Part shown: positions 25,767-30,195 of the stretch, piece after piece
Numbering within the stretch: the stretch's first letter is position 1
How the letters are laid out: every line of letters starts with the position of its first letter
Source: CAZEQJ01 sp964514385
GTDB taxonomy: Bacteria > Bacteroidota > Bacteroidia > Cytophagales > Cyclobacteriaceae
Direction of reading: 5' to 3'
DNA: 30,195 nucleotides
NCBI GenBank assembly: GCA_964514385.1
Contig: CAZEQJ010000035.1
Span: 1 to 30,195, forward strand
Translations under genes and position numbers: made by a program
Notes under the pieces: model-generated
What the model was told of the DNA's origin: nothing
Seen by the model: the letters and a program-made list of their open reading frames with translations, nothing else
Databases searched by the model: none

Positions 25767-26483
25767 TTATTTATCAGCTTCCAATGTCAGGTTTTTTTGC
25801 TTCTTTATGTAGTCGGCCAAATAAAACATTTCCCGGGCAATCAATCTGACGGTTTCATCATATTTCATATCCTGAGAAGGTGTATTATCGTAATATCTGG
25901 GGTCATCGAATGGAAGGGAAAACCGATCATCTGCGCCTTCTACAATCGGACAGGAATTATCTGCATCCGAGCAAACCATGATTGCCCCAAAATCTTCTTT
26001 CGGGTTTATTCGGTCTGTGTATTTCTTGGAGTACATGATGTAAGAACCCACTCCATTAGAGGCTGTATACGCCGGGTTATCACCAATTTTAGCACCCATA
26101 ACATTGAATCCTGCTCTTTCTAAAGCGGCTATTGCATTGGGATGGAATGCTGTCGTTTCCAGCCCTCCTGAGAAAACCTGAATCCCATCAATGCCATAAT
26201 AGATCGCAGCTGTTTGTAACCAAATCTGGGAAATATGGCTTCTGCGCGAATTGTGCGTACATATAATGATAATATCGGATTGACCATCTTCTTCAATCTC
26301 GTTGAGTATAAAATCACCAAGCTCCCTCAAACTGGCTTGCCTATCCTCTTCAATTTGATCAAATTCTGTAACTACATTACTGGTATATTTCCTCAGCTTT
26401 TTGCTAAGATCTTGTGCGTTGATCGTATTAGTATTACATAACAATAATACGATGATAGAGAGTGAAAAGATTTTTGATTTCAT
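25767..26483 (-). CDS. Exported low-molecular-weight phosphatase/ArsC-like protein, copy 2
   Basis: This is a 238-residue paralogue of the protein at 23197. The signal peptide is unambiguous (MKSKIFSLSIIVLLLCNTNT then INA, cut before Gln24), and no internal Met could give a full cytoplasmic version. The CX5R loop IIICTHNSRRSHISQIW has Cys75 and Arg81. FSGGLETTAFHPNAIAALER, IMVCSDADNSCPIV and LPFDDPRYYD match the same segments of copy 1, so the catalytic and extra cysteines are kept while the surrounding sequence has diverged. The enzyme should work in the periplasm, where the thioredoxin or glutathione partners of arsenate reductases are not normally available. It lies between arsM and the DUF2490 gene, all on the minus strand. 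Confidence 0.87.
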   Translation of the reverse strand: MKSKIFSLSIIVLLLCNTNTINAQDLSKKLRKYTSNVVTEFDQIEEDRQASLRELGDFILNEIEEDGQSDIIIICTHNSRRSHISQIWLQTAAIYYGIDGIQVFSGGLETTAFHPNAIAALERAGFNVMGAKIGDNPAYTASNGVGSYIMYSKKYTDRINPKEDFGAIMVCSDADNSCPIVEGADDRFSLPFDDPRYYDNTPSQDMKYDETVRLIAREMFYLADYIKKQKNLTLEADK

Positions 26484-26501
26484 GACTTGTTGATTTTAGG
26501 T

Positions 26502-26515
26502 TTTATCCGGATAAA
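26502..26515. promoter_or_regulatory. 14-bp perfect palindrome upstream of phosphatase copy 2
   Basis: TTTATCCGGATAAA is a perfect palindrome lying 18 nt before the ATG at 26483. The position fits an operator. It is unlike the AATATT-type sites near arsM. The other bases of 26516-26658 show nothing clear. Confidence 0.35.
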
Positions 26516-26658
26516 GGGCCATCACACAGGTGGCCGTCTGCTATTTATTTAGTTTTCGTTATTCTCAAGGGTTAGAAAAAGAGGGTAGAAGGGTGCCATA
26601 TGCATCCTTACTGCCGCGATGTTATTACATTGATTTCTCTGATACATGGTGTTTTTTT

Positions 26659-27552
26659 TTAACAACAACCCGAGCCAGGAGTACAATCATCCTGCTGGAT
26701 TTCTGCCAGTCTTACCTTCGGTTTCACTGAGCCGTTCCCGGGTTTTTCAGCGTATACTGTGATGCTGTAAATACCTGTATCACCCTGGTTGAACTCTGCC
26801 ATTTCCGAATCAGAGAGATATTTGCTCAGAATATCATCGGGGATAGTAATGGGCTTTTCCTTTTGGAGCGTGATATGTTGAAATCCGGCGTCTTTGATAT
26901 GTTGTAAATATTCGTCTTTTTGAATGGCACCAGCCACGCATCCGGCATACATTTCAGCATCTTCACGCAATGCCTCGGGTAAATTTCCTGACAATACAAT
27001 ATCTGAGATGCTAAAGTGACCTCCTGGTTTCAATACTCTATATATTTCTCTTACTACTTTTTTCTTATCTGGTACAAGGTTCAATACACAATTGGATACG
27101 ATGACATCAGCTACATTGTCATTGACAGGCATGTTGTCAATATCACCTTCCCGAAACTCAACATTATTATAGCCTAATTTCTCCGCGTTGAGTCGGGCCT
27201 TTTCGATCATGGCCGGAGTAAAATCTATTCCAATTACCTTACCTTCTGCTCCTGTTTCATGTCGGGCCACAAAACAATCATTTCCAGCACCTGAACCAAG
27301 GTCAATTACGGTATCACCTTTTTCGATTCGGGCAAACTGCGTAGGCAGGCCGCAACCCAAACCCAGGTCTGCCTCTTCAATATATCCATTAGTTCCGGAG
27401 TAATCGTCCATCATAATGTTATATACTTTATTTGATGGCATAGTTGCACCACAACAGGAAGCAGCATTTTCAGCTTTTCCTTGTTCTGCAATGCGTGCAT
27501 ACCGCATTTTCACTACATTTTTAAGTTCCTTTTCTGTATTCATCTTGTTCAC
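26659..27552 (-). CDS. arsM: Arsenite S-adenosylmethionine methyltransferase
   Basis: This is a 297-residue cytoplasmic enzyme that methylates As(III) with SAM. The SAM site is VIDLGSGAGNDCFVA (about 82-96), followed by GKVIGIDFTPAMIEKAR. The arsenic-binding cysteines are Cys67 in GLGCGLP, Cys155 in VSNCVLNLVPDK and Cys205 in YAGCVAGA; the 155-205 spacing equals that of Cys174 and Cys224 in the algal enzyme CmArsM. Additional pairs are CC at 33-34 and CC at the extreme C-terminus. An ATG at 27543 is an alternative start three codons later. The gene lies 45 nt after the arsR2 stop and has its own copy of the 21-bp repeat upstream. No separate efflux pump gene is present in the window. Confidence 0.95.
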   Translation of the reverse strand: MNKMNTEKELKNVVKMRYARIAEQGKAENAASCCGATMPSNKVYNIMMDDYSGTNGYIEEADLGLGCGLPTQFARIEKGDTVIDLGSGAGNDCFVARHETGAEGKVIGIDFTPAMIEKARLNAEKLGYNNVEFREGDIDNMPVNDNVADVIVSNCVLNLVPDKKKVVREIYRVLKPGGHFSISDIVLSGNLPEALREDAEMYAGCVAGAIQKDEYLQHIKDAGFQHITLQKEKPITIPDDILSKYLSDSEMAEFNQGDTGIYSITVYAEKPGNGSVKPKVRLAEIQQDDCTPGSGCC

Positions 27553-27565
27553 TTCAATACTTCAA

Positions 27566-27586
27566 TACAATATTACGATAAATAAA
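27566..27586 (-). promoter_or_regulatory. Putative ArsR operator/promoter of arsM (21-bp repeat, copy 1)
   Basis: A 21-bp sequence with core CAATATTACGAT is repeated exactly at 27942-27962. On the minus strand it contains TAATATTG, one mismatch from the TAnnTTTG box, 13 nt before the arsM ATG. Exact conservation in two leaders suggests a shared regulator site overlapping the promoter. Confidence 0.6.
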
Positions 27587-27597
27587 ATCAAATTTTT

Positions 27598-27933
27598 TTA
27601 GTCACAACATACGTTAGCAGGGTCTTCAAATTGATTGAAAATCTCTTCAAATCTGGCTTTTGCCAGGTTCCAGACTATGGGATTGATACAGTAATTCACA
27701 CTTGTTCCCTCAACTGTTCCCAGAATAATTCCGATATTTTTCAGTTCTTTCAGGTGTTGGGAAACCGTAGCCTGTGCAATTCCAAGTTCTTCTACCAGGT
27801 GGCCATTGATGCACGCTTTGGCTTTCAATAAATGCATAATGATGGCTACACGGGCCGGATGGGAGAAAGCCTTTCCGAAGATTGCTATCTCATTGTGTTC
27901 ATCAGTGTAGTTTTGTGTTTTTGTCACTCCCAT
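27598..27933 (-). CDS. arsR: ArsR-family transcriptional regulator 2 (cysteine-containing)
   Basis: This is a 111-residue winged-helix repressor. SHPARVAIIMHLLKAKACING is followed by the recognition helix region IAQATVSQHLKELKNIGII and the wing GTVEGTSVNYCINP. Unlike ArsR1 it has four cysteines (41, 82, 109 and 110), with a CC pair at the very C-terminus that could bind As(III) in some ArsR subtypes. It lies immediately upstream of arsM on the same strand. An exact 21-bp sequence is found in front of both genes, which fits autoregulation plus control of arsM. It is probably the arsenic-responsive regulator of this cluster. Confidence 0.93.
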   Translation of the reverse strand: MGVTKTQNYTDEHNEIAIFGKAFSHPARVAIIMHLLKAKACINGHLVEELGIAQATVSQHLKELKNIGIILGTVEGTSVNYCINPIVWNLAKARFEEIFNQFEDPANVCCD

Positions 27934-27941
27934 AACTATAT

Positions 27942-27962
27942 TACAATATTACGATAAATAAA
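27942..27962 (-). promoter_or_regulatory. Putative ArsR operator/promoter of arsR2 (21-bp repeat, copy 2)
   Basis: This is an exact copy of the 21-bp sequence before arsM, here 8 nt before the arsR2 ATG. On the minus strand TAATATTG would be the -7 box, and a TTG lies 20 nt further upstream, a suitable spacing. A repressor bound here would cover the promoter. Confidence 0.6.
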
Positions 27963-28054
27963 TTTAAAAAACAACTACTAAACTATTTCTGCTCAGATTT
28001 TGAAGATTGTGCAATTAAAATTAGTGGTTCTACTACTGTTGTGCTTGATTCTGA

Positions 28055-28288
28055 TCACGTCAATTCCATAAGAAACCAGATATTCATCCAGAACTCTGCT
28101 TTGATGCCAAAGCCATCTTCCAGCCTGACCGCCAACTCAGGAGTGAGGCTATGCTTGCCATTGATAATCTTGGACATTACATTTTTAGTAATACCCAATT
28201 CCATTGCCAGTTCGATTTGTTTCATGTCCTCTGCCTCCAGCTCATCTCCAAGAAGTTCACCTGTATGCATCGTTGATCCAGGAATCAA
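28055..28288 (-). CDS. HigA-like XRE antitoxin with frameshifted C-terminus
   Basis: This is a 77-residue helix-turn-helix protein. The family opening MHTGELLGDELEAEDMKQ, the HTH (IELAMELGITKNVMSKIING) and LTPELAVRLEDGFGIKAEFW are all typical of HigA-type antitoxins. After FWMNIW the reading ends with FLMELT, which does not fit. A shift of one base restores VSYGIDVIRIKHNS, the expected kind of C-terminus, running to a stop at 27993. A single lost base, for example in a TGGG run, would explain this. The start is TTG at 28288 or, more conservatively, ATG at 28270. The fic gene ends 30 nt upstream, and no HigB toxin fits between them or downstream. Confidence 0.75.
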   Translation of the reverse strand: MIPGSTMHTGELLGDELEAEDMKQIELAMELGITKNVMSKIINGKHSLTPELAVRLEDGFGIKAEFWMNIWFLMELT

Positions 28289-28318
28289 ATCATTTGCTAA
28301 TTTTCTTTAGTTGCTCAT

Positions 28319-29794
28319 TTACTTATTGATAATTAGCTTACCCTCCGTGTGTTCCAGAAAAGCGCTACTTGCCTCCAATTGTGTTTGCATATCGTCCATG
28401 TCGTCATTTACTATTGTAGCGCTAAATTCATGGATTCGGGATAACATGTGAACAAATCCTTTTGGATCTCTTTGTCTTGTGAGTTTCCTTAATGCACCTA
28501 AGTAATCATCTCTGTACACTGTGGGTATTATGATCTTTGATTGATTAGCTTTTACAAGCTCGGCATTCATCATCACTCTTGCTATTCTGCCATTTCCATC
28601 AAGGAACGGGTGAATTTCGCTGATTATAAACATCATGTAAGCTGCTCGCGCGAAGGGATGGTTTAAAGCTTGATATAGATCAAAACTTTTTATGAGTGTT
28701 CCTTTTACAAGGGCAACATCCACAAATGCTGTTTGACCAGCAAAATTGTTTTTATCTTTGAATTCACCTGGTTTTTTTGAGGTTCTGGCTGAGAGAAGTA
28801 CCTTATGTCGATATTTTAGAATGTCAATTAGTTCTTTGGGTGAGCCTGGAATTGAACTCATCTCTTTGCGATTGGACACTATTTGATAAGTACCAAGTAT
28901 ATCATGAGAGTCTTCATTCCGTGCCGGAAGAGGCTTTTGAGTTTGAATGATCTGTCTGGCTTCTTCTACCTCAAATTCAGTTCCTTCAATATAGTTGGAG
29001 AAGTAACTTTCGAAAAACGCAAAATTTCTAAATGCCGAATTACTGGTGTTCTGCTCCTTTCTATACTTGAAATCCTGTTGAAGTGCTCTAAATAGAACCT
29101 CAAATAACTCTAGTCTGTCAGGATCATAGGGGATACCGAATGCTCTGGCCGCTGCAATAGGAGATTTTAATATTTTAGATGGATGAGTTGTCAGCAGCGC
29201 ACTGATCACCTGATTGAGTTTGGTAAATTCCTTTTGCATATTAAGCTGTTCAGAAACCGCCCTTGCCTGATCTCTCACTTTGTTTAGTTCCTCTTCTCCA
29301 TTCACCCTGATTATCCTTTCCAGGTGTCCTTCTATTTCAGGAAGTGGCAATGTTTTAGAGTCGGGACCCGGTTTCCTTGAAGGCTGCAGATTTTCCAATA
29401 TGGCCCTTGCTCTTTGTGATGCGTAAAGATCTCCGGACAATCGGTTATCTCCGTCTATGGGGCCGCTTCCTTCCAGCAAGCGAATGGTTATGCCGGGTAA
29501 TTCTGCCCTGCGAGTGTATTTATAGGTAAGAAATATTTGACCTGTAGAAGTTGGCTGAAATTCAATGGCAGATCGATGGCTCAAAACAGCTCTTGGATAT
29601 AAATGACCCAAAATTGAAAAGAGATTTCTTTTAATAATTGCCTCTGGCTTCTCTGTTAGATTAGACGAATAAATTCGAGGTGCAATTTTCCTAATCGTTC
29701 CTTCTTTTTCTAGTTTTGATATTTGCTTGGATACCGTAGAATCAGAAGAGCCATAGATAACCTCTTGTAGACGTATGGGTAAATTTTTTTCCAT
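28319..29794 (-). CDS. Fic-domain protein with AbiEi-like winged-helix N-terminus
   Basis: This is a 491-residue predicted AMP-transferase. The C-terminal Fic motif HPFLDGNGRIAR (395-406) has the catalytic His395. A class II inhibitory motif, S-x-x-x-E-G, is present as SNYIEG (266-271), so activity is probably held off by Glu270. The N-terminus (about 1-110) looks like a winged-helix domain followed by an AbiEi antitoxin-like fold: SDSTVSKQISKLEKEGTIRK, then PRIYSS, LYPRAVLSHRSAIEF and IFLTYKYTRR. It may bind its own operator; four dyad repeats lie at and upstream of the start codon. The HigA-like gene follows after 30 nt on the same strand, suggesting one transcript. Whether this acts as a toxin, a regulator or a phage-defence protein is unknown. 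Confidence 0.9.
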   Translation of the reverse strand: MEKNLPIRLQEVIYGSSDSTVSKQISKLEKEGTIRKIAPRIYSSNLTEKPEAIIKRNLFSILGHLYPRAVLSHRSAIEFQPTSTGQIFLTYKYTRRAELPGITIRLLEGSGPIDGDNRLSGDLYASQRARAILENLQPSRKPGPDSKTLPLPEIEGHLERIIRVNGEEELNKVRDQARAVSEQLNMQKEFTKLNQVISALLTTHPSKILKSPIAAARAFGIPYDPDRLELFEVLFRALQQDFKYRKEQNTSNSAFRNFAFFESYFSNYIEGTEFEVEEARQIIQTQKPLPARNEDSHDILGTYQIVSNRKEMSSIPGSPKELIDILKYRHKVLLSARTSKKPGEFKDKNNFAGQTAFVDVALVKGTLIKSFDLYQALNHPFARAAYMMFIISEIHPFLDGNGRIARVMMNAELVKANQSKIIIPTVYRDDYLGALRKLTRQRDPKGFVHMLSRIHEFSATIVNDDMDDMQTQLEASSAFLEHTEGKLIINK

Positions 29795-29908
29795 TAAAAC
29801 GTACTATTTTGAGCAATTTGGAAAATAATTTCCACTAAAACGCCAATAATGGAAAATAATTTCCACTAATTATAATATAGTGGGTGGAAAATAAATTCGA
29901 TTAAAACG
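29779..29908 (-). promoter_or_regulatory. Four 23-bp dyad repeats at and upstream of the fic start codon
   Basis: Copies lie at 29779-29801, 29820-29842, 29851-29873 and 29886-29908. The consensus is GGAAAATAATTTCC, whose arms GGAAA and TTTCC are inverted, followed by ACTAAAACG. The second copy matches this consensus throughout, the third matches for 19 bases, the fourth differs at three bases and the first at five. The first copy covers the fic ATG (29792-29794). The array is a strong candidate for cooperative autoregulation, most simply by the winged-helix part of the Fic protein or by the HigA-like protein. Confidence 0.75.
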
Positions 29909-30054
29909 TTGCGAGATTACTTTCCGATACAATATCTAAAGTAATATTGATTATCAGCTACTTACATCTGTCAAGGTACAAATAGGGGACAAAAACGGCT
30001 GAAATACAGCTAAATAAGAGATAATCAAGAGCAAATATACTGAGGAGAAGGCAT

Positions 30055-30084
30055 AAAAAAACCACCCCAATTATGAGGTGGTTT
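30055..30084 (-). terminator. Rho-independent terminator of the gene entering from the right edge
   Basis: On the minus strand AAACCACC and GGTGGTTT form an 8-bp stem with a 10-nt loop, followed by TTTTTTT. It lies 20 nt past the stop of the partial CDS at 30105. The bases between this terminator and the repeat array (29909-30054) contain no ORF or feature that I could identify. Confidence 0.85.
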
Positions 30085-30104
30085 CGAGAGAAATCCAATC
30101 GCTT

Positions 30105-30195
30105 TTAAGCAACTGTTACAGAACCGAGATAAACGCTGTAAGCGACTTCTTTACCGTCTTCTGATAAGAAACCTATGAAGGCTTCTACATCATCA
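30105..30195 (-). CDS. C-terminal end of an unidentified protein (possibly DUF6266-like)
   Basis: The reverse strand is open from the window edge to TAA at 30107-30105, giving 29 C-terminal residues: DDVEAFIGFLSEDGKEVAYS, then VYLGSVTVA. The strong terminator that follows supports a real gene end. A final FISEDGKxVSxSxYLG-like strand pair is what I remember from DUF6266 proteins of Bacteroidota, but 29 residues are too few to be sure. Confidence 0.6.
   Translation of the reverse strand, partial: DDVEAFIGFLSEDGKEVAYSVYLGSVTVA

Noticed and set aside
23197..27933. Complete arsenic resistance operon
   Set aside because: No Acr3, ArsB or ArsP membrane pump is encoded in the window, so the cluster is described only as arsenic-type.
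28289..28318. HigB toxin gene between fic and the HigA-like gene
   Set aside because: Only 30 nt are available. A short frame reading EQLKKISK is too small to be called a gene or a certain remnant.
29779..29908. Replication-origin iterons
   Set aside because: Four AT-rich repeats could suggest an origin, but no rep gene is present and one copy covers the fic start codon, which fits an operator better.
29909..30054. Attachment site or tRNA fragment at the edge of the accessory region
   Set aside because: No integrase, tRNA-like fold or matching direct repeat was found within the window.

Overview
The window looks like a draft chromosomal contig of a free-living, probably marine Bacteroidota bacterium, most likely order Cytophagales. 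The evidence is a 2005-residue surface protein with a type IX secretion (T9SS)-like C-terminus, a PID-CTERM-like small protein, a GH97 lipoprotein, ATP-type PEP carboxykinase, TPR histidine kinase/LytTR signalling, DUF2490, many Sec and lipoprotein signal peptides, and several promoters with a TAnnTTTG-like -7 box. No rRNA, tRNA, CRISPR array or transposase was found.

Region 1 (1-5.3 kb) holds a BLUF photoreceptor cut by the window edge, an exported alpha/beta hydrolase containing a 10-N assembly gap, a PH-like lipoprotein, an M28 peptidase coupled to a small membrane protein, an exported metallo-beta-lactamase-fold hydrolase and a YdcZ-type permease. Region 2 (5.3-14 kb) is metabolic: an S9 peptidase split by an in-frame TAA, a two-gene YeeE/YedE sulfur transporter facing a 1-Cys peroxiredoxin, a small MscS channel split by an in-frame TAG, a GH97 glucosidase and pckA. 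Strong hairpin terminators separate these units.

Region 3 (14.2-23.2 kb) is a signalling and surface block. A TPR histidine kinase overlaps a LytTR response regulator by 4 nt. They are followed by the giant protein with two sets of about seven Asp-rich VCBS/FG-GAP repeats, NPCBM, FN3 and LamG-like domains, and then, 7 nt later, by a 54-residue PID-CTERM-like protein.

Region 4 (23.2-28 kb, minus strand) is an arsenic-type island without a visible efflux pump. It has ArsR1 plus an exported ArsC-like phosphatase, a small exported protein, a DUF2490 outer-membrane protein, a second exported ArsC-like phosphatase, arsM and ArsR2. A 21-bp sequence is repeated exactly before arsM and arsR2, and part of its core recurs before the DUF2490 gene. 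A run of nine 8-bp repeats lies upstream of ArsR1.

Region 5 (28-30.2 kb) looks accessory: a HigA-like antitoxin with an apparent C-terminal frameshift and no HigB beside it, directly downstream of a Fic protein with an AbiEi-like winged-helix N-terminus. Four dyad-symmetric 23-bp repeats lie at and before the fic start codon. The window ends in the C-terminus of another minus-strand gene. The least conventional parts are the Fic/HigA unit with its operator array, the pair of exported arsenate-reductase-like phosphatases, and the giant-protein/PID-CTERM pair.
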